A DNA stretch of 64,000 bases. Source: Larimichthys crocea. Its lineage: Eukaryota > Chordata > Actinopteri > Sciaenidae. Location: positions 4,319,501 through 4,383,500 of the forward strand of contig NC_040022.1 in the NCBI RefSeq assembly GCF_000972845.2, given 5' to 3'. Positions 12,742-25,880 of this stretch are shown here, piece after piece. Made by a program: the position numbers and the translations under genes. Every line of letters starts with the position of its first letter. The first letter of the stretch is position 1. The notes under the pieces were generated by a model. The model worked only from the letters and a program-made list of their open reading frames with translations. It did no database searches and was not told the DNA's origin.

Positions 12742-15709
12742 GGTCACACTGTGGGGATGTCCCCGCCTGCCTGTGTGTGTCCCTTCACCTGTCAATATGA
12801 AGGTTATTGATGAGACAGCACAGCAATAGACCTGAGGGACAGAGAGACTCCTCCTCTCCTTCACACACACTCGCTCACATTTGTTGGGAATGACCTAATC
12901 TCCCAGGCTCCCTGAAGTACCCACCGCTGGCATTTGCCCCAAAACCTGCATTGGTGCAGCGCGTGAAGGGTGGAGGGAGCTTCAGATTGAAACATTAGTT
13001 AATGACAGGAAATATCAGCAGTGTGAGGCTACAAGTCAAGAGCTAAGATAAGCAGCCAGAAAATTCACATTAGAACTGCTTTGTGAATATTACATGTGGT
13101 TTTGTATGTTGTTGATTTCTTTGGCTCAAGAGGGTCCCATTGCAGGCCCGAGATCAGGAACCCCAAGCAAGCCAGTGAATGAGAACAGAAGTCAGATGCA
13201 CCCAGGACTAAAAGTATGGGACATATAATCCCAGGACTATAAATATATAGTTTTTCATTTAAGTAGTTTTTATTCTGTGTCATGAAATTTAGCACACCTC
13301 TGTTGATCAAATCAAATTATTATACATCTTCTAACATAAAAGAAAAGAAAAGGTCCACTTGACACAAACTTTAAAAACAAAAGTGTGCCGCAGATTATAA
13401 TTCAACCTTTTTACTCCTTTCTCCCATAAGGAGGTAACAGTACTGTTACTTCAATGACAAATCTCCAATGTTAGATGTTATGTTTCTGTGTGGAAATGAC
13501 TACAGGAGTTACCTGAGCTGCATTGTATGATGATTTCCTCACTAAAGTATATTATTGGAAATCATGATATGAAATCTGATAGGTAGGGAGAATTGAGCTT
13601 TGATAATGTTATTTAACAGATAAATCCTACAGATATTCTATATGAATTTGAAATTGTAGATTATTAGTTTATGAACGTGATCTAATATATAGTGCTTGGT
13701 ACTAATGGATGCAGATGTAGTTGTCCTGTTTGGATTTGGGTCTTTGCTCAGGGGGCTGCTTGTGTGTTTGTATATATGCTGTATTTATATTTATATTGTG
13801 GGAAATCTTTCGGAGCATTATTTGTGAACAGTGTTTGTTTGCATGCTGTATTATACTGTTAAATGGAGGGTTAACGTGCTGAAATGTTAGTTAATGTATC
13901 TGAATAATTTCACGAGGGATGGCTATATGACCAGACTGAAAATAAAATATTCATTCATTTGATACTGATAGTTTTCTGTAAGCACCAGAAATTTATTGTT
14001 TACAACGTCCTCTTGCAGGATCCATAGTTTTCTTGCAGAGAGGTTTTCACTTCACCTATACTGTAGCTGATTTTTTACAACTGTCCTTCTCATATATTTA
14101 GTGAAAATAAGTTCAAATCACAGTGCAAGAAAGCTTAAAAAGAAAAGGAAGTGCAGATCCGAGGTAAACCACTGCCTTTTTAATTCAAGCTATGAACTTC
14201 ATGCTATCTTATTCATGTCTGTATTTGTTACCATCGCTCATTGTATGCTGAATAGCTACTGTACATACTAGTACATTAACTCTGTACATGTTAATCCTTG
14301 GCCTTGCACCTTATCTGTTTCTTTAACAACACTGTTCTCTAACTTACTCACACTGTTTTTGTAAGTGTGTGAGAGGACACCATTTTGTCTCGTGTGTGTC
14401 ATCAATACATTGTTCAGTTTAACCATGCTGTTTGTTTTAACCATCAGTAAGCATCATGCAGATAGACTATCTCAGGTATGTTTGTGTTTAGTATTATGTT
14501 TGTTAGTTTGTTAGTTTAGTGGTTTATTTCTGGTTGAACATTAGCATTAGCATTTTGTTACTTACCATAACCAGGGACATTAGAGGGAAGCGCCCCAAAC
14601 ACTTCCTGTATTTATACCCTGGCTGACATAATTGGTGATGTCACTGGATTAGTCCAAGTGTGTGTGGGTAAAGAGGAGTTAGTTCAGGAGTTATTCAGGT
14701 TTATTTGTGATTCGACTTGTTGTGTGGCCGCAATGTAGGTTGTGATAAAACTCGTAAAAGTGTTTCTGTCATATTAAATGTGCAAGAATGTAACGTTGTG
14801 AAGGAGTGTGTGTCAGGAGAACCAGGTGAGCGACCTCCACTACTGGTACAGTCTCAGGTAATGCCAGTTAAAAAGAGCCTGTTGAAGCAGTTACTTTGTG
14901 TCTGTTGAGGAGAAAGCATAGAGCGTATCAGGTGTAGCTACGTGTGATAAGTTGGTGCAAGTTGTGGTACTATAAGTTTGGTTGAGGTTAACCTTGCAGA
15001 GTTGCACTTTTTGTAAATAATAAACACATTGCTGTGGTTTTGAACAAGTTGCCTTGAGTCTGCCCCCTACTTAAGCCAGTCTGGTCAGGCCTTACCGACA
15101 GTTATTAACTAATGTCTTTGCTACATTGGATTGTATATACCAGTTACCAAAGCAATCTCTTGAATGTTGTCAACTGCGGACAGTGGGTGTAATTTCTCAC
15201 TGGCAGGTAAGTCAAAATCTGGGAGAGTTTATTCACACTTTATATTATATTCTATTGTAAGATATCACATATTTAGTGTGCAGCAAAAACTAAAGACCCC
15301 ACAGTCTACGGTCGTCTGGGGGGGGGTTTCAGTTGAAGTATATGACAGAGTACTGTGTACATGTCGACTAATCGACAAGATTGCCACACTCCATTTTACG
15401 ACATAGATTGCTGGCAATGGTAGTAACAAAGAATATGGCATGAAATAAGAATGCACTGACAGGCACGTCATTTTTAAATCAACTTTCACCATTTCACAAT
15501 CTGACATGATTTAAAATGTCGACTGACCAGACTCTGTTCAAATATTTTATATATATATTTTTGTTGTTGTTTTTGTGTTTGTGTGTGTGTTGTGATGTCG
15601 TGACAGTGTGAAAAATATTTGTGACACTCTGTCTCTTGTCCAGGTGGTGTTCATCTCTTTGTGCCAGACAGCCGTGTCTCTCCCAGCAAGCAGCATCTGG
15701 TTCATAACT

Positions 15710-15872
15710 CAGACACACACACACACACACACACACTCACACACACTTACTGTACATACAACTTGCAGACACGTGTTGATGGTACACAATCATGCACACA
15801 GACACACACAGACTATGCCTCTCCATATTGCTCTTTCTGCTGTCTTTCATTGTCTCTTGCTCTCTCTCTCTG

Positions 15873-15910
<38 letters not shown>
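15710..15910. repeat. Two (CA)n arrays
   Basis: CA runs at 15710-15745 and 15874-15910 separated by mixed CA/CT-rich sequence. Confidence 0.9.
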
Positions 15911-15915
<5 letters not shown>

Positions 15916-16828
15916 AACAAAGGCTTTAATCAAGTCAAAAGCTTCCAGCTGACTGGTACACAGGAAGTCAGATGAATTCACACACTCATCCGTCTTCCAC
16001 ACTGTTCACACACACACACTGCTGTCACACACATGCACTGTTTCTTCGTGCTGCTGGTAAAACATGTGCCAAAGCATCTGCCCCTCTCTTTGTGTACAAG
16101 CCAATAACCTGAAACCAGGAAGTAACACTTGCTTTTCTTAACTGCTCATTGGTCAGCAGAGAGGAATTAATTCACCAACCAAACAGTTGGAGCTGATCAT
16201 TTAGGTTTACTCTATAAAACTCTTTCATGTACTTTCTCATATTTTTCACTCCTTTAATTTGCTAAGACAGCTGGAATCTAACACTGGCAGAGTTTACAGT
16301 AACGTTTCAGCTCCATGTGGACACAGTGGATTTATTCCAGGAACAAGACAACCAAATGGTGAAAACAGCAGGTTTTGGGGCATTACTGACACTTCCATGT
16401 ATGACAAGTTGTTTAGACTACAGATTCTTAGTGAGCACAATGACTAAAACCAGGCCTTCCAGAAGTGGGATTAAAAACACTAGACAAGTTTTCAGTGGAT
16501 CAACAGAAAATAAATGTAAATCATCGATTCATCTTTAATTAGTTTTTCAAGCGAAAACACTAAAGTTATATTTTCTAAAACAAGTATAAAACATATGAAG
16601 ATACCATCCTTGATTCCTGGAATTTATGGGGGACATCTTTATTGTTACCTAACTTTGTACCGGCTGAACAATTAATCCAAAACATAATAGAATAATCTGA
16701 ATATTCATTAAAGCAGCTTTAACCACTTTATGCAGACTGTTGGCTACTCTACCAACTACCAACTACCAAAGTGTCTAAACATATGATCATGTGGTCTCTT
16801 GCCCCAATGAGCGGTGTCTGTCATCTGC

Positions 16829-16882
16829 ATTACATTTACATTTAGTCATTTAGCTCACGCTTTTATCCAAAGTGACTTACAG
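16829..16882 (-). mobile_element. SINE/LINE-tail-like fish repeat fragment
   Basis: Read on the minus strand, this carries CTGTAAGTCACTTTGGATAA, then AAGCG..AGCTAAATGACTAAATG-type sequence. That is the 3' tail shared by many fish SINEs and their partner LINEs. Only this tail of about 55 bases is recognisable. Recognition is from memory of fish repeats, and the family (V-SINE or L2 type) is not settled. Confidence 0.6.
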
Positions 16883-17389
16883 AGAAGGAAACAATCAAGC
16901 TATAGTGCAATAAGGAAGTGTTCTACTCTGCACAAGAGTAATAAGTGATGTGGTGATGACTAAACATTTACATGTAGAGGTTGAGGTATAGTTCACTATG
17001 TTGCAGTAAACTGTTGTGTCTGGGTCCAGACCTTGAATACGCCCACTCCACCAAGCTGACTTATTCTGACTATGGAGTGTTGACAATCTGTCTGATATCA
17101 GGAAAGTGACATGTGTAACGTTGTGCTCCTTAATCAGCAAAGATCCACACCTGCATAACACTAATGCAAAGCTTTAGTGACATCATAGACAGTATAAAAC
17201 ACGTATGTTGTCGTGACTTCACCCACAGGTTTCTGAAGAGCTGTGTGTGAAGCTCAGAGTGGTTCCAGCCACCGATATCTTCAGGCAGTCCTGTTTCCGC
17301 CAGCTCTGAGCTGAGGTGGGCTGAATGAATCCCAGTTGCTCAAAGAAGCCACCTGTGATGGCACCTACCTGTCACTGAAAGCAGCCACA

Positions 17390-17640
17390 TTATTAATTCT
17401 GCAAAACTTTAAACCTTAATATCATTTGAATGGGTGAGGTATATACAAATTATGACTCAGTACCAGGCTGTAAACATGTTTATTCCTGCTGTGATGTTTT
17501 AACATGGGAGCTTATGGAGACTGACTCACTTCTGGAGCCAGCCTCAAGTGGACATTTGAGGAACTGCAGTTTTTGACACTTTGGCGTTGACTTCATTTCA
17601 CAGCCACAGAGGTTGATGCTTTGTTATCAAATGCTTTCTG
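17390..17640 (+). mobile_element. Dispersed fish repeat, 'GAGGAACTGCAGTTTTTGAC' family, longest copy
   Basis: Contains ATCATTTGAATGGGTGAGG, GGCTGTAAACATGTTTATTC, AACATGGGAGCTTATGGAGA, GGAGCCAGCCTCAAGTGGAC and GAGGAACTGCAGTTTTTGAC in order, as in a repeat common in percomorph genomes. Short pieces of the same family appear at 24822-24860 (minus), 47121-47172 (plus) and 48218-48262 (plus). It has no coding capacity. The element class is unknown to me. Confidence 0.55.
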
Positions 17641-18904
17641 ACAATCTCTGTGCATCTTAGGCACCAGGATGTATGTCACCATCACCATCATTGTCAAAAA
17701 ATGTCAAAATCTAACTGACAAAGTTTCAGTGTTCAAAAACAAACTGGGACTCAAAACAAACCCGATCATCAGCTTGTTTGCATGCCATGTTACAGTACAA
17801 AAATCCAGCAGCATCGGGTTGTTTCTCCCAACATTGTTGTTGTAGTTTCCAATCAAAACACTCGATGCAAACGTTCCTTAGGTTAAACTCAAAAACCAAC
17901 AATACATGAAAGTTTTTGGAGTCAGTTCCCTGTACAGTGTACAGAAATTTACGACAGAAGTTTATTTAAACTTTTTTATTTTTAACAGTTCAAACAATTT
18001 GTTCTAATTACACACAAGAAATTGAACCCCTGACTCTGACAGTGTTTCTCACATATGAACTTTAATTTGTCACGGCTGTAATTTTTCAGTGTGGGCAGCT
18101 GCAGAATTCTCTGTAAGTTTCATAATTGTTAAACCATCTATCTCCTGAAAAACAACTGACATTGAATCCCAGTGTTCTTCACCTCCGGCTAACAAACAGA
18201 ATGGACTCTGTGTTTGGGGTGAGCAGGGTTGTCAGTTTGACCGCATGGCACTGTGTGGGAGTACAACAGCCTGCTGTGTGTGTGTGCGTGTGTGAGCACG
18301 AGCCTCAGGCAGACAGCAGGAATGTGTCAGCCCGGTGATGAATGAAGCCGGGGCCGTGGAGCCCTGTGGACGAGCTGCACCGTGGGGCTCACCTGCACCG
18401 CGGGGCTCACCTGCCTCCGGGCAAATTCAAACTCCTGCACGAGGTTCGTGTCCCGCCGCCAGGGCTGCTTGGCTTTAACGAGGAGGACGGATGCTGTAGC
18501 GCTACAGAAGGCTAATGTTTCCTCTGGCATCCAGCATGCAGTGCTGAATGGATCACTGTGAAAAGCAGCAGGCTGACGCTGCCTCATATTTGTCTGTGTT
18601 ATTCTGCTCTAGCAGCCGCTGTGCAGCTATTCAACCTTCACGTCTGAATCTATGAGCTGAAACATGCCTGCATGCTTTTCAGCACTGCAGTCTGATTCTA
18701 GGAGGTAAACCAGCCGCAAACATCAATTAAACCAAGCAGCTATAATTCCCCAACAATGAATCTTATAATGTAAAAAAACTGTTGTTGTAAACTGGCAGCA
18801 TCTCCAAATAGTCTTGAAACTGCTCCCTTAGAAGCATTTCCCATGCTCTATCTTGGTAAGCTTGAGCAGTAATCATGACTAAGACAAGCTCAGGGAGAGA
18901 ATAT
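17641..18904. other. Non-coding DNA with a local GC-rich island
   Basis: Mostly unremarkable and AT-rich, but 18321-18490 is distinctly GC-rich and contains the candidate exon and the duplicated splice-donor-like unit described separately. Confidence 0.5.
18411..18555 (-). other. Candidate unassigned internal exon
   Basis: On the minus strand a good acceptor (CTGCTGCTTTTCACAG, ending at 18556) is followed by 145 bases open in one frame and then a strong donor CAG|GTGAGC (junction 18411/18410). The predicted peptide ends QPWRRDTNLVQEFEFARRQ, which I do not recognise; it does not resemble Skap1, the neighbour expected on this side of hoxb1a. A second GTGCAG|GTGAGC lies 17 bases further downstream, in a 17-bp tandem duplication. 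It may be a lncRNA or protein exon, or a chance pairing of splice motifs. Confidence 0.25.
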
Positions 18905-19183
18905 CTAGTCTTTATTTGTGTATAATCACCTAAAATTAAGAATTTTTATGTTTTTTGTCACCTTTAAAATGAGACTTTTATATCTACAGATGCCACAGGT
19001 CTTCTTCCATGGAGTCATCCATCTTGAACCACCATGCTTAACCCAGAATGCTGACTCTAGGGTCTTTTGTGTTCATCACTGTTCATCACAACCACAGTAC
19101 TTTTCCCTTCACACTAGGAAAGAGAGTGAGGCACGGGGACTACGCCACTAGAACCAACTGAATCCTGCACACCGTTCCTTTAA
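18905..19183 (+). mobile_element. TTAA-type non-autonomous DNA transposon, copy B (5'-truncated)
   Basis: Shares TGTGTATAATCACCTAAAAT, TTCCATGGAGTCATCCATCT and a diverged 3' end, CTGCACACCGTTCCTTTAA, with copies A and C. The 5' terminal repeat is missing or too diverged to recognise. Confidence 0.6.
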
Positions 19184-20009
19184 ATGACACGATGGACTGG
19201 TTGCACAGCAGACATGTTGACCCATCACAACAGGAAAAACACAGGTGGATTTAATAACAGTAACAGTGTCTAAGTTCCATTAAATGTCGCATGCTGCAAG
19301 TAATATGCAGCTAACATTAACACACATGTGAGTTTGCTTCTATGACAAGTCAGATACTGTGTCTCAATTTGCATACTTCCAAACTTATGCTATTCTAATT
19401 ACATGCATGCTTGTTCACACACTTATGGCCAATGTATCTGTTGGTGCACTCATAACAGTCAAGAAAATAGAATCTGGAATGCTGGATACTTTCATTGCTT
19501 CATTGGCTGCCATTTTGGCTACCTGGCTGACGGGGAGGGAGCATGGCGACCGTGGAAGCTGCTGGAGGTGAAGCGGTTGCAGTGAAGCAATAAACAAATG
19601 GGTTGTGTGTATGTTTTATAGTTATATTCTGGCAGTCAAATGTTGGCACTAATGCTCTACCTGGTTGTCACTCAGCGAAGAAGAAAAAGTGGTAAACGCT
19701 GCGATTGTCATCACAGTGCATAAAGGCCGTACTTGAGTCAACACTACCCTGCCGAACACTAAACACTACACCAGGAAGTACACAGTGTACCACATAGAAG
19801 TGTAGTAATGGAAGTATCCAAATTAAGAGGGCTGAGGATGGCAAAAAAAAGGAAAATGACGGCAGGTGGAACCGAATCCAGGAAACAAATACATGAAAAG
19901 GTTGACTTCCTATGAACTGACAATCACAGCTGCCTCGCTGGTTAATCAAAACAAAAACATCTTCCTCTGTGCCACAGAGCTCCATTGTTGTCCAAAAAAA
20001 CTATTAAAA

Positions 20010-20093
20010 ACACATCAGTGAGTCACACTGTTGTGCTGGGTGACATGTTACTTTATTACCCTGAACACACACTGTAGTTTATTTTGACTCAAT

Positions 20094-20138
<45 letters not shown>

Positions 20139-20250
20139 ATACTGTACACCAGCCTGCTGGCACAAATACTCACCGGAGCAACAAATGTGGATTAATCCAC
20201 CGCTGAAAATAGTCCCCACACTCTTTCCTCCTGTTTGAGTAACGTTTGAT
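20010..20250 (+). mobile_element. Dispersed repeat with GTGGATTAATCCAC palindrome, copy 1
   Basis: The words GTGGATTAATCCACCG and TGAAAATAGTCCCCAC, then TTTCCTCCTGTTTGAGTAA, recur in order at 47560-47770 (plus) and in reverse complement at 32570-32720. The unit also includes CACACACTGTAGTTTATT upstream. It has no coding capacity and its class is unknown. A CA array (20096-20136) lies inside this copy. Confidence 0.6.
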
Positions 20251-20758
20251 TAGAAAAAGAGTTTTATTAATCCCTCGAGGGGAAATTCTTTTTTCACTTA
20301 GTTTTTTTATACATGTACTTTAACCCCGGAAATACAAGCACACACACACATACACACAAAGGCGTCATACACATGCAAATGTGTAAAAACAATACATATT
20401 TGCATATATTCCCGTTACACAGAAACCATCTTTAGAATAAACAACAATTTATTTCTGACATATTTACTGTCTCCACCTCGCTCCTCCCACTCATCTGACT
20501 CTCATTCTCTCTCCGCCGTGCCACCTCCTTCACTGACACCCCCCCTTCAAACACACTTCTCCCCCTTCTCCTCCTCCCATCTCAGATAACCCACATGATG
20601 GTGATGACAAGCTGACCCCTCTCTCCCTTCTTCTCCCTCTCTCTCTCTCACTCTCCCTCTCTCCTCCTCTGTTCTCATATTTCCCACCATGCCGTGCTGC
20701 AGACAAGATGCGGCGTCACCTCCGCCTGTCCTCCCCGCAACCTCTAACACTCTGACCC

Positions 20759-20759
<1 letters not shown>

Positions 20760-20802
<43 letters not shown>

Positions 20803-20859
20803 AAGGGCCTAAACCATGCTAGCCTCCCACTCACTCCACAGGTAGGATTTGTCCCAGGG

Positions 20860-20914
<55 letters not shown>
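20760..20914. repeat. (CA)n and (TG)n arrays in inverted arrangement
   Basis: A CA run (20760-20800) is followed 62 bases later by a TG run (20863-20914). The two are complementary, so the segment could form a long hairpin or cruciform. Confidence 0.9.
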
Positions 20915-20918
<4 letters not shown>

Positions 20919-21772
20919 CTAATGTTACAGGATAATATCACAGACAGTAAATTTGACAGATTATCTACTTTTAAATCACAAACACACTCGGGTCTAACGG
21001 ACATATTCAGAAGCCATTTGTATGTTAAAAGATTTACTGGTTTCTGTAATAACTCTTCCAAAGTTACAGTATTTTTATTACCAACTTGTCGTAAAACGAC
21101 TGCCAGTTGGAAGTTACTCGCTTGATGATTTGTCCATCTCAGACTCCTGAAGCTTTATTTTGACTTTGTCTGAACTTTAGAATGACGACTGTGAAGTCTG
21201 TCTGATTTCTTACAGCAGCCTGCAACACTTTCAGTGTGAATCTGCATTAAGACTAAAGAGCTGAACCTACACGTTAAAATACTGTTCTTTTTTTCACATT
21301 ATTACACCAATTCTACTAGTTTCTATAATATCAATCCTGTTCATGCACACATTAATATTATAATAGAACGACTATGTTCTAAAATATCTCATCTCATAAC
21401 ATCTGTTTAATACTTCAGATATTTAAGCTTCAGGTTGCTGTTTAAGGATTAATAAAGTTTATTAAGGTTTGTGTGTGTTTGTAGATTAGGAGCCGAATCA
21501 AATCTCACAGATTTCAGTGTGTTTGTCATCCTGTCATGATGTTAGCTCGGTGGAGTCATACATATAAAACTGTCTCTGCTGTCAGCACACTGTAACATGG
21601 TGAGAGCTGATAACCTGCATAACACACATAACTCATGGACATAAATAAAGACTTGTGACACTACACACACACACACAGACACACACACACACTCCTGGAT
21701 ATGTGCTGGGTCAGGTGTTGAAGAGAGAGATGTCAAGCATCTCTTGGCCCAACCTTGCTATGACCCCAACAA

Positions 21773-21788
21773 AGGTCAACATAGGTCA
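21773..21788 (+). promoter_or_regulatory. Perfect DR4 nuclear-receptor-type site
   Basis: AGGTCA-ACAT-AGGTCA, two perfect half-sites with a 4-base spacer, the spacing preferred by thyroid-hormone and LXR-type receptors with RXR. It lies about 13.5 kb 3' of the hoxb1a stop. The match is seen directly; function is not shown. Confidence 0.4.
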
Positions 21789-24700
21789 ACGAAACCTGAC
21801 TCTTAGGAGCTAGGCTATCTCTGTACACACACACACACACACAGATGGAGGGTGGTGGTGATACTGTCAGGACAGGGTGTCAGGTCAACCTGTGAAAGAG
21901 GACAGACGGGCTGAGAACAGCATGTGTCACATTTTTGGAAACATTCACATTCTTATATCTGTCATTGTTTATTCCAACTACAAACTTGACAGAAATCTGA
22001 AGGATCTATGGAGAGTTGGTGTTTGCAAATAAGTGTGGGGCCCCTGAAGTGCAAAACACAACAGCAAATCACAGAACAGCATTGGTGAAACTCAACAATC
22101 ATAATATTCAATTGATGGAAGCCGCACAGCCACTGCAGCCAGAGCTGTGTGAATAAGTGCAGCACACAAGTACAAGTACTTTGTGCCCTTCATGCTCCTA
22201 TCTTTAAGCTGACTGGATCTTAGAAACTAATTTTTCAGATACAGTGAAAGCAGCTACTTCTGTTTGCTGGTGCAGACTGCCAGACAGTGCATCCAATCAG
22301 GATGTGGAGCCACTGTCCAATATGTACCTATAGCTAAATATATGTACCTAACCTGTAACTGACTTCACAGGTAGGGCATAGCGCTTGTAGAGGCAAAAGA
22401 CAGCGTGGTCAGCAAAAATACATCCTTCTTCAACTGAAACAAATTTACTGTTGCTGAACATTTCCTTGAAGCATCTCTGAAGCATATCCACTGTCACTGT
22501 GTATATCTGACATACATAGATAAACAGCTGACTTTAGCATTGGATTTAGCGAGCTTAGTTCGTAGACTTTATGCCTGTTTACAAATGCGGTAGTCGCTGC
22601 TTCTCTATAGGTTACTTTTCCTGTTGCTGCTATGCTACGTCACATACAGCTGTTATCTTATAGGTTGCGTTTAGAAAGATCAGCAGCACACAAGGTCAAG
22701 GTAATTTCAAGCACAGCACTCTGTGGCAATTTTGAGCAGTGCGTGCTGCCGAGCCTAGTGCTCTGCCTAGTTGGGTGCAACCGCTAGGTCCACAAAAAGG
22801 GGCTAAGAAAAAGAAAGTGACAGAACAACAAAGATAACAAAGAAATGAAATGAATGATCTCTCAGAAGAGTTCCTTTTATTTCTCCTCATCCTTTTGTCT
22901 CAAAGTCCAAGTTGCCATGCCATGTTGAAATTGTAATGTTATCAGCTCGTCATCCCTACAAGGTTGTGGACAGTTGATGCTTGTACTAGAGGCGTTCATT
23001 AGCTAAGATGCTAATATAAGCCTTTTTTAACAGAGAGCTGAGGGAACACAAAGATCACTTGTGTCCTTTTGTTGTTGAATTTATGTTTAAAAGGTTATAT
23101 CTGCCTCTCCAGGGGCTGACACATGTTCGACCTGGATCACTGCTGCTCTGAATAAGAAAAAGCTGAATCAACAACCATGACCCCGCTAATGTCCTTGAAC
23201 CATACAGTGATGTAAATGTCACCCATGTCAGTACTAACAGTGAGGAGAGAAACAAACTAAGGACAGAGCTCAGTCACAAGTCACGGGTAGCCATAAAAGG
23301 AGGATAGACTACTGCAAACCCAGCAATTAACCAATGACCCAGCAGCTACAGGGAGACAAACTGGAAGTCATGCAGTAAGTGACGACAAATAGTGAGATTA
23401 AAGAGTCCAGCAGTGGTAACTTTAAAGCTGGAGTTGACAGGATAAGACAAAAGGAGGAGCTCAGTGGTGAGTCACAAACTGGGAATGGGTGAGGGGACTG
23501 TAAACTGGTAACCTTAAAATTGACCTGGCCACGAATGGGATACATACAAAGATGACAAAAGGCCTCAGTCATGTGTCAACCGGAGCCATAAAAGGGGAAC
23601 AAACAGCTCCACACCTGGCAAACCTACAACTCAGCCGACAATAATAATGTAACGGGCACAAGGAAAGATCTCAATCAGGGCTGCACTGGAGCCATTACAG
23701 GAGGATGAAGTCTTCTCACCTGTCAACTTTAGGCCTTATAATGGCGTATGTTTCCCCAGGCGAGTATCTGAGGTGTTTGTGTGGTCAAAGTGTTGCTGAT
23801 CGATGGTAACTTGTGGTCATGACCTCACCGTCTGGCCTCCAGGAAACCGTGCAGACCCGAGACAAACAGGTTCTCCTTCACACATGACCACTAAATGCAA
23901 CTTGAGTGAGCCAATCGTAGGTGGAGAGCACTAAATACAGAAGTGATCTGTCCATTCATACATGGATTTTTTTTTTCTTTTTCCCTACTGAAGTCTCAAT
24001 GCAATAACATCCCATCAACAAATCATCATTAACATTGTTAGCGGACTGTTCTTCCCCGGTAGTTCCTTTTGATTAATTTTTAATGAAATTTTAATGGAAC
24101 CGGTAGACTGTAGACTAAAAACACGTCTGTTTGTCTGTTCATTTAGGCTGGAGTGAAAGCTGTGAGTTTGGTTCAGACCAAAAACTGGACCGAGACCCAC
24201 CTTTTCATGTGGTCTTCGTCTGGTTCTTGTCAGAATGTGGTGCAGTTTGTTTGTGGTGTGAAAGAATAACAGGCCGACCACAGATTGTGTGATTCCGTGA
24301 AACACGATATCACTTGGTAGGTTCCCTGATGAATCACAGTCGAATGAGAAGAAAAATTATGTGTGTTGTGTATTTTAGCAGATCTTCATTAAAAGTGGGT
24401 GAAACGTAGGCACCACATAGAAACCACCATCACACACACATGCTTCTACGTATCCGAGATGGTCAGCATTCTGTAAAAGCCTGGATTGTGTCAACCTCAA
24501 GTTTCATAATTTTGATAGGAAGGCATGGCATCTGCGATAAGGTTAAGGATAGTAGAAATATTAATGGTTAGATTTAGGATACTCAAACATCTGGTCATGG
24601 TTATGGTTAATAAAACGGTCTACTACATGACAGACATGGTACCCAACATGGACCCAACACCCCACCCAACATGGATGTGATTCCCAGGAATACATCACTG

Positions 24701-25239
24701 TTCTACCTGCCATGTTTTTACCTGTTTTGTCTGGAGTGTCCAGAAACTCCAGAAACTGTGAAGTCACTGCTAAGTGGTTGGTCAGTTGGCACACATTCTG
24801 CAACAGTCCCAGTGCTTGAGTGTTATAAAATGCAGTTCCACGAGTGGCCACTAGATGCTGGCTACAACAAGAAACCTCTGGCTGGACTGAAGTGAACATA
24901 AAACCTCCGCAACATGTCTCCAAAAGTCCAAACTCATCGACATTTCATTCTTCCAGTGTGTCTCTTGTTAAGTTTAAGGAGACAGTAATGCGTTGAGCCT
25001 TTCACAATTAGCTGAGGTAAACGCTGCCTGCTTGTCCTGCGTCAGCCACACCCAGGGATCAGCACACTTAAGTAACTAATGTGTGTGTGTGTGTGCGTGT
25101 GTGGCCTCGGTGTTGCTTGCTCAGGTTCTTGGTCAACATCATAGTTTGACTTAGATAATTATTATTACCCCATTACTGATTGATTTCATGTCAGACATGT
25201 TTGTTCGTTAAATATTGTTTGGCCCATCGTCATAGTGTT

Positions 25240-25499
25240 CAGTGTGTGAGTGTGTGTGTGTGTGTGTGTGAGAGAGTGTGTGTGTTGTCAGTGTGATGGA
25301 TGTGCCCTTGCTTTCGCCCCAGCTTTGGGGATAGCTGATGCACTTTAGCTGTTCCTGTTTCCCCCTGTTGCACACACACACACACACAACACACACAACA
25401 CACACAACACACACACACACACACAACATATACACAGAGGGTGCTGAAAGAACGTGGCACAATAGCTTGTTTATCTCAGGCTAACACAGCATGCAAACT

Positions 25500-25532
<33 letters not shown>
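25240..25532. repeat. TG and CA arrays, partly inverted
   Basis: TG-rich run at about 25240-25284, CA/ACAACAC run at 25371-25428, TG run at 25501-25532. The first two are complementary and about 90 bases apart. Confidence 0.88.
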
Positions 25533-25536
<4 letters not shown>

Positions 25537-25880
25537 TGAGGACACAGGGTCACGGGGCAAACAGCGTTAGCTAGGGCAAACAGTCATAGGTGTTCAGGCC
25601 TGTCTGCAGCAGAAACACACAATAGTGGAAAAACACCATGAAGATATCACATAAAGAGGCTCTTAGTATGAATTTAGAGACAAATTTGTTGAGTTTTTAG
25701 CACTGAATAATTTTAAATGACAACCTATGTCATGTTTTCCTCTTCGTGGTTTTCGACAACTCTTAAATTAAGTTGCAGAACGTTCAGAAATGTGTCACTT
25801 CTTCTTCTCTCCTGGCCTTTCTCAGCACTGGACAGACAGGAATGTCTGGCCTGATAACCTCCTGCTCCCTGTTCTCCCTC

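Larger units (their letters stand above)
9359..16828. other. Non-coding DNA, microsatellites and a pyrimidine-rich tract
   Basis: No exon is recognised. The stretch holds CA arrays (10010-10041, 10128-10188, 12431-12471, 12674-12737, 15710-15745, 15874-15910) and a strand-asymmetric CT-rich tract at about 11835-12210. A stretch at about 14560-15080 ends in AATAAACAC-like sequence and might be an old retroelement, but I cannot define its ends. Confidence 0.55.

Noticed and set aside
14560..15080. Possible solo LTR or retroelement (TATTTATACCCTGG-type start, AATAAACAC near the end)
   Set aside because: No matching ends, target duplication, primer-binding site or coding remnant could be found by eye.
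24561..24923. 120-codon minus-strand open frame
   Set aside because: It overlaps a dispersed repeat fragment (24822-24860) and shows no domain.
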